Assembly (NCBI GenBank): GCA_945910005.1 | Contig: OX246741.1 | Location: forward strand, 7,630,611 to 7,694,610 | Length of the DNA stretch: 64,000 bases | Origin: Isoperla grammatica | Taxonomy: Eukaryota > Arthropoda > Insecta > Plecoptera > Perlodidae | Reading direction: 5' to 3' | Shown here: piece by piece, positions 26,225 to 36,069 of the stretch | Layout: each line of letters begins with the position of its first letter | Position numbering within the stretch: position 1 is the stretch's first letter | Translations under genes and position numbers: made by a program | Notes under the pieces: model-generated | Told to the model about the DNA's origin: nothing | The model's database searches: none | Seen by the model: only the letters and a program-made list of their open reading frames with translations

Positions 26225-28359
26225 CGGTCGGTGTACCGGCCGCTTGTTATTGATCACGGAGTAGCGACCACGTGCCAACTGGTTGTGTGACAGCGGGAAC
26301 AGGGCTTGTGTTGTATTTTTAACAAGTGTTGTAAACAAGTGTGCTAGACTCTAGAGCCGACGCCGTATTCAGGCGTCGCGACGCCTCGGCCTAACGCGAG
26401 GGAGGGCCGGTGTTGAATGACATGGACGATCAGTGCTTGGTGAATAGATTGTTATTTCTGGGGTGTTTATAGTAAAACTTTTTATCATTTTGTTGGAGAT
26501 TTTTGGAGATGATTAACATTTTTTTCTCTATCGATGGAAATTATGTACGAGAATGTAATATCTCTATGTCTACCTGCATCCTGCTTTAAATTTAGTATTT
26601 ACTATTTTAGCTGATATCTAAAAGTATTTCAATTGGATACAACTAAATTAAAATTGGGATTTTATAGGTTTTGATTCAGTTGTTGTATGTTCCGTTTAAA
26701 AAAGATCCCTGCCTCATTTTCTTTATTTTCCTCATTTGTTTCATGACTATATAGGGTAGAATTCTTCAATAAAATAATGCAAATTTCACGAGGATCTATC
26801 GATTACGATGATCCACTGCATCATGCAGTGAGTCGTGGAAATAATAATCAAGAGTGGTCTAAGTTATTTGATATAATCACAATTGTTGTCCTAGGAATAT
26901 ACTTTCAACCAATTAGCGATGGTGTTCGAGAAGCGTGTTCAAGGGATGTACTCAATTACTACCTTATACACACTCACACTGAACAAATGACGTTAAGCCC
27001 CGTACACATTTGCGCGTTTAAAAGAAGTTACCTATACATAAATCACACACTCATACTTGTAACATCAAACGCTCTCATTAATGGATACCAGGTAATGGAT
27101 GTAAGTCAAGGTTGCTGCAAGGGGTCGTATTTAAAGGTCGTCGCCGGTCGTTATAATCGAATGTTGTAGCCTGGTTTATGTAGCTGTGCAGTTGTAGCTG
27201 ATGCAGTCACAGACAATATGTATACAGCACAGCACACGCAAGCGGTGAGTTTGTCTGCACTTGCAGGCTGGACACTTGTAATTGGCGACAGTCACGATGT
27301 AGTCTAGTCCACCCGCTCCACAGAAACTTTGCGAATGCTGACATAATTGAGTGAGTCGGAGCCAATCAGCGGGTAGTTTTTTCAAATGCTGACATTTGGT
27401 TGACTAAGCCTCACTCGTCTATATATATGACGACAGCTACTTAGCTTCAACCGGGCTTTGATGTAATTTTAAATTATTGAGGTCTAGGATTATGTATTGA
27501 TCCAAATATTGGTGTATTGATGCTTTCAATCATGTATGTCCCTAAAGTGTTAGCTATGTTCAATATTCATCGATTATACAAATCGACTTCAGCTTAGAGT
27601 AATCCCAGTGTTTCAATGATCATCTATAAGATCCCGAGTGCTCCAGCTAAATTAAAACCCGATACAATTCCGACCTAACAACTCATCTAACTCAGATAGA
27701 CGAGACGAGACGTGAAGAAGTTCGAGCGAGTTTTAATTGATCAACTTTTATACACTAATTATAAGTTGGGTTGCTTGTACGACAAACTAGTATTGAAATT
27801 GAAGAAGTGTACGCCATCAACATAATTACTAGATAATGATTCTGACATATAAATACGCTTCCCTACGGATGTAAACTCCAAATGCAAATTTCCGTCCATT
27901 TCCGTAGCAGACAAATCCCACGAGTGTCTCTAGGATTGCATGACGTCACAGCCCGTAAATATCTTTGATTACTGAGATGAAAACTGCATAAAACAAGCTG
28001 TAGTATTTTGTCGAGATAAAGTTCTTTGAAAATAGATCATCTTTCCAGTGAGAAGTTGTAGCTACGAGTAATCTGCTAGATTGAAAGACAACTTGCAACC
28101 CCCCCTCCCCCCAGCCCGTCTGGCTGTCATGGACAGATCTCTCACCAGATGAATGGTTTACAATACAACGATGAGGCAATAGAAAAGTTTCAGAGGAGTA
28201 TTCGCGAGAACTGACGCAATAGTAAAGAAACCCGCGGAAAACTCGTCAGCTGATGGTGTGAAGTCGAACACACTCTCACTTGTGACGGACCAACGAGCTA
28301 GAAGGGTATTTTTGCATGGATCAGGATATCGCAACTATGTTAAATAAAACACGACAATG
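26225..28359. other. Gene-poor stretch
   Basis: Contains a 130-codon plus-strand open frame at 26777-27169 with no recognisable motif, signal or splice context; it is not called a gene. No repeat or structured element is apparent. Confidence 0.35.
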
Positions 28360-28538
28360 CCACGGTAATGTACATAAAAACACTCACCGAAATGTGTCAT
28401 TTTTCGAGAGCTCCTCCTCGGCTCTCTTCCTCAGACGACGCGAGGACACTGTCCTCCTGTGTCTTCGCGCCTGAGGAAGAGAGCGGAGGCCTCGAAAATG
28501 TATCACGCACTTTGGGGTTTTTATGTCCATGGCCGTGG
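28360..28538. mobile_element. Fold-back repeat with paired hammerhead-like cores
   Basis: Outer arms CCACGG...ACATAAAAAC and GTTTTTATGT...CCGTGG pair imperfectly over about 85 bp. The inner part holds two opposed CTGAGGA...GAAA motifs, at 28402-28434 on the minus strand and 28471-28497 on the plus strand. The minus core has a 6-bp stem between the two boxes (GAGAGC/GCTCTC), the layout of hammerhead stem II. Hammerhead motifs are known in Penelope-like and related retroelements, so this may be a relic of such an element. No coding sequence remains. Confidence 0.65.
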
Positions 28539-30229
28539 TAATTCTGTTCATTGTGGTTTTATTTGAATATTCTCCCAGACTAAAGTCAAATTGGATCATC
28601 ACTGTATGTGAGTGTATTGGCTGCATTTATATACTACTGGGGACTGGGGTGCTTATTTTCATACTATGTATTATTCAAAATGAGCATACTGTCTTTATGG
28701 AAAGCACATCGCTATAAATACTATACATAACACACAATATACTTATATAAGACTTACAACAAATTTGTCCCTCTAAATTAAAATTAGAGGAGTATTTCTA
28801 ACTTTGTTGCTGAACGAAAGGACAAGGTTATTTGTAACAACACTCGCGACCAAATTCTAAAAACACTAAAATACTTAACGAAATAAGTAATTTCCGAAAC
28901 GTACAAAAATTGTTTCTCTTTCTCTATACTAAATTCTACAAAATCCCCAGAGGGAATTTACTTATCTGAGTCCGAGTATTTGTAGATGTATTTCCAAGAA
29001 ATACAAATAATATAGTTTTCTTTAGATTTAATTCAAGGCTGAATTGCACAGTCAACGTGAGTGCAGTATTGTTCATGCCAAATTACTGACTGATGCAACA
29101 AAGGACTATATGTGTGATGTGTGTGTGACGCAGTAGACAAAACGAACATACGTTTCCTTTACTCCCAGGCAGGCTAAAAACCGAACCGATAAGCGGATTG
29201 ATAGGAAATTTCATTGAACATCAAAATGCACTAAATAGCTACCTACAACACATCTATTATTTTGTCAGATTATTGATTCTCCATACTGAAAAAAGTGTCC
29301 ATGTTTGTTTTCAATTTACTCTCCAACGGATAAAACTGTGAATACAGATCCAAAAGCGAGTTATTTGTTTATCCACTGGCTTCAAAATAATACTTTAATA
29401 TCTATATGTCTTCACCACGCTATGGATGTAACAATGGCGAAGTATTAACAACAAGGGTATTGACAAGAAATCTGTGTAAAGAGAAGGAAGCGTCCTACGA
29501 GTGCCAAGTTATGCCCCCCCCCCCCCCCCCCCCTCTACACACTCACGAGACAACAACCTGGCATCAACACCCACCACTGAGTCAGACATACGTCACACCT
29601 AACAGAGTGGCAAATATTATGTTCGGTGTGTTGATTCTATGTAAGAGTATTGACGGAAATGCGCCGTAGAATTTACGTTGGAAGACGAACGTATTACTAT
29701 AGTCATTTTGCAGACGCTGCAGAACCAAATCATAATGGCTGGGGGGTTGAAATAATCTAGATGAATTATACTAAATATACTGAATTATACGTTATTTTAC
29801 ACTGATGATAACATAAGCCATACTACACTGTATATAGAATGTTGAAACATTGTATTGTATGAACACTACAGTTGAAAGTATAGAGCTTCACACAACGTTC
29901 ACTAAATGAAAAATCCAAAGAAAGTATGATTTAATAACAATAACATGACATGTACTTTCTAGCCTGTTTTATTCATTGATTAGAGTTTCAAAACAATGGC
30001 ATAGTTATGTTTAGCTGAATGTTTATATATTTTTACAAACTGTAGGCCTACATACTTTTGTTGGTCGCCTTTTTCTTTTTATGAAAATATAGTATCGGTT
30101 TTCTGCTCGATTTAAAGTAAGACAGGGTATGGGTTTTTAACGCTGGATGGAGTATTTTATCTTTTTCTATCAACAAACTTATCCATTGAGATATTAAGTT
30201 CTAGTTTTTGCAACTGCTACTCTTAGAGT
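28539..30229. other. Gene-poor stretch
   Basis: AT-rich, with a poly-C run at 29515-29533 interrupting a spurious open frame. No gene supported. Confidence 0.4.
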
Positions 30230-30388
30230 GGGATGCACATATCTCCACTCGAAGTGTGACTTCTAGATAAGTCGCGTTTGTTGAATTTTGCATTTTTCAA
30301 AACAATGCCTATTTTGTTTCTCCTTAGAGATAAGTGCAAAATCGCGACTTATCTCGAAGTCGCACTTCTAGTGGAGACATTGCATCCC
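30230..30388. repeat. 159-bp fold-back repeat
   Basis: The left arm (GGGATGCACATATCTCCACT then AAGTGTGACTTCTAGATAAG) pairs with the right arm (CTTATCTCGAAGTCGCACTT then AGTGGAGACATTGCATCCC) with a few mismatches and indels. The spacer is about 60 bp. No clear target-site duplication or ORF. Confidence 0.8.
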
Positions 30389-32288
30389 TCCCTTACTCTT
30401 GACCTTGTATTGAAGAGTTGTCTCGAAGACAAAGATTGTAACAAGTTAGACGTTTATCGAGCGCACAATGCATACTTGAGCGCGTGAAGTGGTCCGTTAC
30501 CTCCCAAAGCTTTTCCTGCAGTTATTAATAGGAGTCAGACATCCTATTTGTTTGCAATCGTTGAAGTGAAGGAGTTATCAAGAGTCTGGGGCGGCAGATC
30601 GTGAGATTTAAGTTTTTCTCTACGTATATTTAAAACAATTTTTAAAATCGAAATTGTGGAAAGATACACAAGACAGAATATATTATCAGGATATACAGAT
30701 TATAACGAAAAAAATGTATGCATAATTTATGGACGTTTGAAATAAATGCGATTCTTGAAATTTTCAGATAACCATTATACTGTTGTTAATAATCACTAAT
30801 GGACCTTTTTCAAGTATGGTACTGAAAGGAAAGACAACGTCTAACTAGAGAAGTAAGTGAAATTAAGGTGGCTCTATTGAATTCGGCTATTCGTAAGCAT
30901 GAAACAAATGGTACAAATGTATACTTGTATACTTGTGTGTGAGTTTTATGTTCGTTTAGATAATCGTTATAGGCCTCTTTGTAGACAACTATAAGCATAA
31001 ATTACTTGGTAGACTTGTTTGTTGAAGAGGTGAGTATAGGAACGTCCTTGCAAACATAGTAACTATGTTGCAGTGTGTTTATTTACGAGCGATATATTAA
31101 TTGTGTATGGTATAGGCATTTTATAACATTGTACAATGCATTGCTACAGTCGTGATACCGCAAAGATGCATTATATCGTAGAAAACATATAGGTATAGAG
31201 TAATAGTAAAATACATTACTAAGCGGGTAGTTTTAGAAGATGTGAATAAATAACAGCTGTGTGAATACATCTAAGATTGTTTTAGTTGTTTTGATAATTA
31301 TTTTGATTTTTAATTCCATTTATGAGATGTTGTGTGATGACGAAAAACAAACAATTATGGGGATAGCATGGATTCATAGAAAGAAGAGGTTGCCTAGCTA
31401 AAAGGAGACTCTTAAAATAACAAAAAAATATGTTTTTCTTTATGGTTATAGACGCAACCAAAACCCAGGAGCCTTTTATTAACCTTTACTTAGTTTAAAC
31501 CACCGTTAAACTATCTGCAAACTATCCTTTATATTCCTCTGCATATTTATCAGTAAATATGCTGTGACAAACGTGAAAAGGGGGTCCCAATATCTGTAAT
31601 AAACACGGTGTTCGAACCCACATCCTGATCGTCAAGCATTTTATTTATTTATCTATAGTTCGTGCCCTTAGCCACAACGTCATGCACTGCATTCTAGAAC
31701 TCCCTAATAAATGAACGACACCCCTGTGATAAAAGGGTTATGCACCACGCTTCACACCTCTTCGCACATGCTATAGGCGTACGCGACTTAGAATTACTAT
31801 TGCATCATCAATATTTACCCAACAAAATATGATCACGTGTAAGTATAACGAGCGGGATTCGAGCTCACGCCCATACAATGAAGATTCAAAACAGGGGTAA
31901 ATTTAAACATATAAATGTATATTTATTTATGAGGTATACACACAAGTTATACAACTTATCTCCAGTAGAGGACGATGTATACGGATATACTTTGTTGAAA
32001 TAACGACACAAGTCACCGTTTTGCGTCAACGTGAGACGCCTATAGTGTCAAATTGAATTTATTTGTAAACAAGTTTAAAACTAGGTGTGTATTAACTACA
32101 AAAAATCGAACCTATAGAATCTCGTGTGTGGTAGTCTAGAAATAATCTGATCTATACAGCATTTTCAGGAGACAGAATCCAAGCCATGTGAGGCACACTC
32201 GCACATGTTATAATTGCATTGCTATTGCGTCATCATATTTTGTAGGAATTCTCGCAGCAAAGTGGATCCTCATTTCGGGAGACTTACA
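30389..32288. other. Gene-poor stretch with tRNA-like SINE remnants
   Basis: No host exon is recognisable. Two minus-strand tRNA-like pieces lie at 31604-31675 and around 31850-31880. Confidence 0.4.
31604..31675 (-). repeat. tRNA-like SINE head (degenerate)
   Basis: On the minus strand an A-box-like TGGCTAAGGGCACG is followed, after an expanded anticodon region with an ATAAATAAATAAAA insertion, by the B-box GGGTTCGAACACC. The spacing and lack of paired acceptor ends fit a tRNA-derived SINE rather than a working tRNA gene. Confidence 0.5.
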
Positions 32289-32289
32289 A

Positions 32290-32700
32290 CGTATATATTA
32301 AGGGGTTGGGCAGGGATTTTTCAGGGCTATTTTATGTGGGAATAATTTCCCTCGTGACAGAGGAAAACTTCGTGAAAATCTTTCACTCAGTATCGTCGCT
32401 AACCTTAACTAGTATCGTGTGGGTTGGACTCACCGTATATATTAAGGGGTTGGGAAGGGATGTTTCAGGGGTATTTTATGCGGGAATAATTTACCTTGTG
32501 TCAGAGGAAAACCTCGTGAAAATCTTTCACTCGCCAACCGAAACAAGTATCTTGTGGGTTGGACTCACCGTATATATTAAGGGGGTTTTCGAAGGGATGT
32601 TTCAGGGGTATTTTATGCGGGAATAATTTCCCTCGTGACAGAGGAAAATCTCGTGAAAATCTTTAACTCGCTAACCGAAACAAGTGTCGTGTACGTGTGT
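32290..32700 (-). repeat. 135-144-bp tandem array starting at a splice donor
   Basis: About three units (CGTATATATTAAGG at 32290, 32434 and 32569) share TTTCAGGG.TATTTTATG, GGGAATAATTT and GAGGAAAA..TCGTGAAAATC. On the minus strand each internal junction reads ACG|GTGAGTCCAACCCACA, mirroring the true donor AGG|GTGAGTAACACACG at 32702-32707. The array is therefore a duplication of the first bases of an intron, donor included, but without the exon bases. Confidence 0.8.
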
Positions 32701-32707
32701 TACTCAC

Positions 32708-32725
32708 CCTGATTGTGTCGTCCAT
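32708..32725 (-). CDS. Candidate first coding exon (M-D-D-T-I-R), gene unknown
   Basis: On the minus strand, downstream of a GC-rich promoter-like segment, ATGGACGACACAATCAGG runs straight into the strong donor GTGAGT. It would give six codons ending in phase 0. The frame remains open upstream through the promoter-like DNA, so the true start could differ, but this ATG lies closest to the donor after NRF1/YY1-type motifs. The SLC7 exon 20 kb downstream on the same strand starts in phase 1, so a direct join is not in frame; another exon would be needed, or this is a different gene. Confidence 0.4.
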
Positions 32726-32900
32726 GCTGAAACATGTCTCACTGACGCCGGGAGCTGTTACTGTGCGACGTCCTGCTACACACATGACCCTCCTAACACT
32801 AACCGAGGCGGCGTCGCTGCTGCCGGTCCGCGCCCCGACGCACCTGCCGCGCATGCGCACTGAAGCCGGCGGGAAGCAGCCGCCATGTGACTCACGCCAT
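32726..32900 (-). promoter_or_regulatory. CpG-rich promoter with NRF1 and YY1-like sites
   Basis: A locally GC- and CpG-rich island in AT-rich surroundings. The palindrome GCGCATGCGC at 32849-32858 matches the NRF1 consensus. On the minus strand TCACATGGCGGC (32878-32889) resembles a YY1/ATGGCGGC initiator-type site. Both are common in TATA-less metazoan promoters. The only good splice donor nearby (32702-32707) is on the minus strand, which sets the direction. Confidence 0.55.
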
Positions 32901-32978
32901 GCACTTGCCATGTTGAATGGACAGGTTGAAGGGTTTAGCGGGGGGGCATGCGATGTGAGTATGACGAGGAGACAACAT

Positions 32979-33218
32979 CAGTGGCGTAACTACAACTCCA
33001 GGGCCCCCCCGCAAAAATATCAACGCCCCCCCCCCCTTCCCCATCAACCACTAATTTTTGTCATATTTTGCTTACCTTCAATGCAGACGAACCTTCTTGC
33101 GAGATTTCAAATTTGCGAACCGGTCAATTACATGACATTATGACAAAATATTTGGGCCCCCTAGAACGATGGGTCCCCCCGCGACCGCGGTCCCGGCGGT
33201 CCCTTAGTTACGCCACTG
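32979..33218. mobile_element. hAT-type MITE, 240 bp
   Basis: Terminal inverted repeats CAGTGGCGTAACTA / TAGTTACGCCACTG are exact over 14 bp. The exact 8-bp duplication GACAACAT lies at 32971-32978 and 33219-33226. The interior is C-rich (GGGCCCCCC). It is non-autonomous, with termini of the widespread CAGTGGCGTA hAT group. Confidence 0.93.
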
Positions 33219-33226
33219 GACAACAT

Positions 33227-33743
33227 TCATATAGGTCTAATAAGTAAGGACACAATTCGATGTGCTAATATAATCTTGACCGCTCAGGGGTGTACAGTGC
33301 TAAATTGAATGTTGCCTGAGCAGTGGAAAAGTGTAAGGCTGTTTTTGAGGGGAAGGGGGGGGGGGGGACGTATAGATACTTAATTTTAAATGTATCTAAT
33401 GTTTATGATCATAGATGTACGTTGACACAATATAAAACCTCCGAATGCACCCGTACATAGGCCGGGAACCAACCACACAATATATAGTGAGGTAGTGGTT
33501 TCGAGGTTTTCATAAAAAATTGCATTTTATTTCATTTTAGCCTTCGTTATTTGCCAAGGCTGGAAAACCTTGAGCTTGGGTGCCGCCCGTGCTGTGTAAA
33601 ACGTGTCTGGGTGGAGTAAAGACGCCCCTAGACCCGACTACGCCCATGTCCATGAACTACACCCCTGGGGTGACTTTATTTTCGTAGACATAGAACTTAT
33701 TTTTTTGCTTTTCACGTATAAAAATAATATACAATTATAATAT
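33227..33743. other. Spacer, no gene
   Basis: Contains a G-run near 33353-33367 and otherwise AT-rich DNA without supported features. Confidence 0.4.
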
Positions 33744-34029
33744 TGTTACGGTTGCTTTATGCCAACCGTGTGGAATCTCAAATCATGTACAAGCGCAATA
33801 CACTCGGAAAATACTAACAAGCACGAAAATCACCGGCCTTCAAATCTCCTGTCACTTTCCCAGCCCCACACACGAACTGACGTTTCCAAGGATCCCCAAA
33901 CAAACAATGTTCTCTGTCACCGCCTTCTCACGCCCACCACAACAAACCAAGGTCTACTTGATTGCCGCCTAACGGCTATCAAGTAGACCTTGCAACAAAC
34001 AACAACAACAACGACATATCTTCGTAACA
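33744..34029 (-). repeat. 3' LTR
   Basis: 286 bp, with TGTTACGG...CGTAACA ends. It appears identical by eye to 35784-36069. It contains a strong hairpin at 33948-33992. The short open frame inside each LTR is not a gene. Confidence 0.95.
33948..33992. promoter_or_regulatory. 20-bp-stem hairpin inside the LTR
   Basis: CAAGGTCTACTTGAT pairs exactly with ATCAAGTAGACCTTG. After a T-T mismatch, GCCG pairs with CGGC around a CCTAA loop. The same hairpin is in the other LTR (35988-36032). A role in RNA 3' processing, packaging or dimerisation is possible but not shown. Confidence 0.85.
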
Positions 34030-34040
34030 CTGCCCCCTCC
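34030..34040 (-). other. Polypurine tract
   Basis: On the minus strand GGAGGGGGCAG lies between the TAA stop of the ORF and the start of the 3' LTR, the expected site for plus-strand priming. Confidence 0.8.
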
Positions 34041-35672
34041 TTAGCCTTGATCGTCTCGATCAAAGTTCCCCAGACTTGGCAACGTGGCGTTTCCGGACGA
34101 CGCTCGACGACATTGCAACGTCGCCTTCTGTTTCAGCCACTCGATCTGATAATGTATAAAGTTAGCGGAACCCTCGTCATCCTCCTCGTTATCGGCGTCC
34201 TCGTCTTTGCGCTCCTCCTCGGTGTGACGCCGCTTGCGTCGACGTCGTCGTCGTCTAAAGTCTTCCGACCCCTCTCGCCCCTCCATCGACGCAGGCGGAC
34301 CCTTGTCGATGAACACGCTGTCCGCGTCGATGGCAATCGGCGGCTCAAGCGTCCTCTTGATGGGGAACGCCGGCTCTTCCGTCTCCGCCGCGTCATCAAG
34401 CGACGCCAAATCGTCCAGGGCAGCGTCGTCAAGCTCCGCTTCTCCGCTCTGAGCATCGGCTGACGCTTCCTCCTTCTCGGCGCCACTCGCAGAGAATTCG
34501 AGCGGCTCCACATCGGACGGAGCGGCATCGGCCAACGCCACCCGTTCCCCAGGTCCACTAGAAGCGTCATCAGCAGACGTGTCGTCAACCGACGCCTCGC
34601 GTTTCCGCACGCGTAGCCTCATGTCGTAACTGGGGTAGTCGGTCTTGCCGTGACGCTTCCGTCGCGCCCACCCCGCGCCCGGTCGGATGTTGTTGTGGAT
34701 CGACGGATAGTAATAGTTGAGGGACGGTTTCTCCTCGGGCGCCTCAGCAATCTTCTTGTTGTACGGACGCCTCATGTAGTGTTCCGCGCGTCTGAAGTCG
34801 CCTTCCTCCATGGCGGCCATCTTGTCTGCGCGTCTGAAGTCGCCTTCCTCCATGGCGGCCATCTTGTCTGCGCGTCTGAAGTCGCCTTCCTCCATGGCGG
34901 CCATCTTGTCTGCGCGTCTGAAGTCTTCCTTCTCCATGGCGGCCATCTTATCTGCGCGTCCGAAGTCACCTTCCTCCATGGCGGCCATCTTGTCTGCGTG
35001 TCTGAAGTCGCCTTCCTCCATGGTGGCCAACTTGTCTGCGCGTCTGAAGTCACCTTCCTCCATGGCGGCCAACTTGTCTGCACGTCTGTAGTCACCTTCC
35101 TCCATGGCGCCCACACTCTTCTTGCGCTTCCTCGCCTCCATCTCCTCGTTGTTGGCCGCGTCGCCCTGCGCCAGCTCGCGCATGAAGTTCTCCTGCGTGA
35201 CAGTCTGGAGGTCCTGGCCTAGCGAGAAACGTCGCCGGATCGAGTTCAGGTCTTCGTCTTCGCCCACTGGCTCCTCCCGCAGACTAGCAAACTGTGCTAC
35301 TACGCCGGCCTTGATTTGGTCAACGTCCTCCTGCCTGTCACTAATTTTTGCCATTTTTGTACCCTCTATTTCTTTCTTCACACTCTCAATACACCGTTTC
35401 AATTCATCATGACTTTTCTTCATCTCTTCTCTCGCCTCTTCTTGCGCCTTACGTGACTCTTCCAGTCCTTTCTGCATCTCTTCTTTCGCCTCTTCTTGCG
35501 CCTTACGTGACTCTTCCAGTCCTTTCTTCATCTCTTCTTTCGCCTCTTCTTGCGCCTTACGTGACTCTTCCAGTCCTTTCTTCATCTCCTCTTTCATGCC
35601 TACCATCATCTCTAATAGCTGTTGGATCTGGGCCTCCATGGTTTTTCTCTCAGCTCTAGTTTGTACGACCAT
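34041..35672 (-). CDS. Gag-like coiled-coil repeat protein of the LTR element (543 aa)
   Basis: The only product of the element. Residues 1-110 are a highly charged predicted coiled coil with about three copies of an EEMKKGLEESRKAQEEAKE-type unit. Residues 189-300 are eight copies of a 14-residue unit (AMEEGDFRRADKMA), encoded by a 42-bp DNA repeat. The C-terminal third is acidic and disordered with an Arg/Lys cluster (RRRRRRRKRR). The stop codon directly precedes the polypurine tract. A coiled-coil start such as MVVQTRAERK is common in Gag proteins of arthropod-type gypsy elements, but no CCHC knuckle or capsid motif is visible. The frame is open despite many internal repeats, which suggests the protein is, or recently was, selected. 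Confidence 0.8.
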   Translation of the reverse strand: MVVQTRAERKTMEAQIQQLLEMMVGMKEEMKKGLEESRKAQEEAKEEMKKGLEESRKAQEEAKEEMQKGLEESRKAQEEAREEMKKSHDELKRCIESVKKEIEGTKMAKISDRQEDVDQIKAGVVAQFASLREEPVGEDEDLNSIRRRFSLGQDLQTVTQENFMRELAQGDAANNEEMEARKRKKSVGAMEEGDYRRADKLAAMEEGDFRRADKLATMEEGDFRHADKMAAMEEGDFGRADKMAAMEKEDFRRADKMAAMEEGDFRRADKMAAMEEGDFRRADKMAAMEEGDFRRAEHYMRRPYNKKIAEAPEEKPSLNYYYPSIHNNIRPGAGWARRKRHGKTDYPSYDMRLRVRKREASVDDTSADDASSGPGERVALADAAPSDVEPLEFSASGAEKEEASADAQSGEAELDDAALDDLASLDDAAETEEPAFPIKRTLEPPIAIDADSVFIDKGPPASMEGREGSEDFRRRRRRRKRRHTEEERKDEDADNEEDDEGSANFIHYQIEWLKQKATLQCRRASSGNATLPSLGNFDRDDQG

Positions 35673-35764
35673 ACACTAACCACAAGTGACGAATATTCTA
35701 CGTACACACACACGAGCTGCCACAGTATTCGTGCACCGGTTTACGCGCCTCCGTTGATTGTAAA

Positions 35765-35782
35765 ATCCCACTTCTGACACCA
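35765..35782 (-). other. Primer-binding site, tRNA-Leu-type
   Basis: Minus strand: one base after the 5' LTR comes TGGTGTCAGAAGTGGGAT, complementary to a tRNA 3' end of the form ATCCCACTTCTGACACCA. The GTCAG acceptor stem is typical of leucine tRNAs. Confidence 0.8.
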
Positions 35783-35783
35783 A

Positions 35784-36069
35784 TGTTACGGTTGCTTTAT
35801 GCCAACCGTGTGGAATCTCAAATCATGTACAAGCGCAATACACTCGGAAAATACTAACAAGCACGAAAATCACCGGCCTTCAAATCTCCTGTCACTTTCC
35901 CAGCCCCACACACGAACTGACGTTTCCAAGGATCCCCAAACAAACAATGTTCTCTGTCACCGCCTTCTCACGCCCACCACAACAAACCAAGGTCTACTTG
36001 ATTGCCGCCTAACGGCTATCAAGTAGACCTTGCAACAAACAACAACAACAACGACATATCTTCGTAACA
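35784..36069 (-). repeat. 5' LTR
   Basis: 286 bp, apparently identical to 33744-34029. It would hold the element's promoter, reading leftwards. Confidence 0.95.

Larger units (their letters stand above)
33744..36069 (-). mobile_element. Complete non-autonomous LTR retrotransposon, 2326 bp
   Basis: In minus-strand order it has a 286-bp LTR, primer-binding site, one ORF of 543 codons, polypurine tract and a second 286-bp LTR. The LTRs start TGTTACGG and end CGTAACA, and I see no difference between them, so insertion is recent. Flanking ATAT on both sides is a 4-bp target-site duplication. No protease, reverse transcriptase, RNase H or integrase motif is present, so mobilisation would need a related autonomous element. 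PBS, PPT and TSD size fit the Ty3/gypsy group, but without pol this cannot be proved. Confidence 0.93.

Noticed and set aside
26777..27169. 130-codon open frame
   Set aside because: No domain, splice signals or composition change; judged a chance ORF.
33990..35659. Several plus-strand open frames of 72-190 codons
   Set aside because: Shadows of the GC-rich, repeat-filled Gag-like ORF on the other strand.
33759..36026. Two identical 75-codon open frames
   Set aside because: They lie inside the two LTRs and exist only because the LTRs are duplicated.
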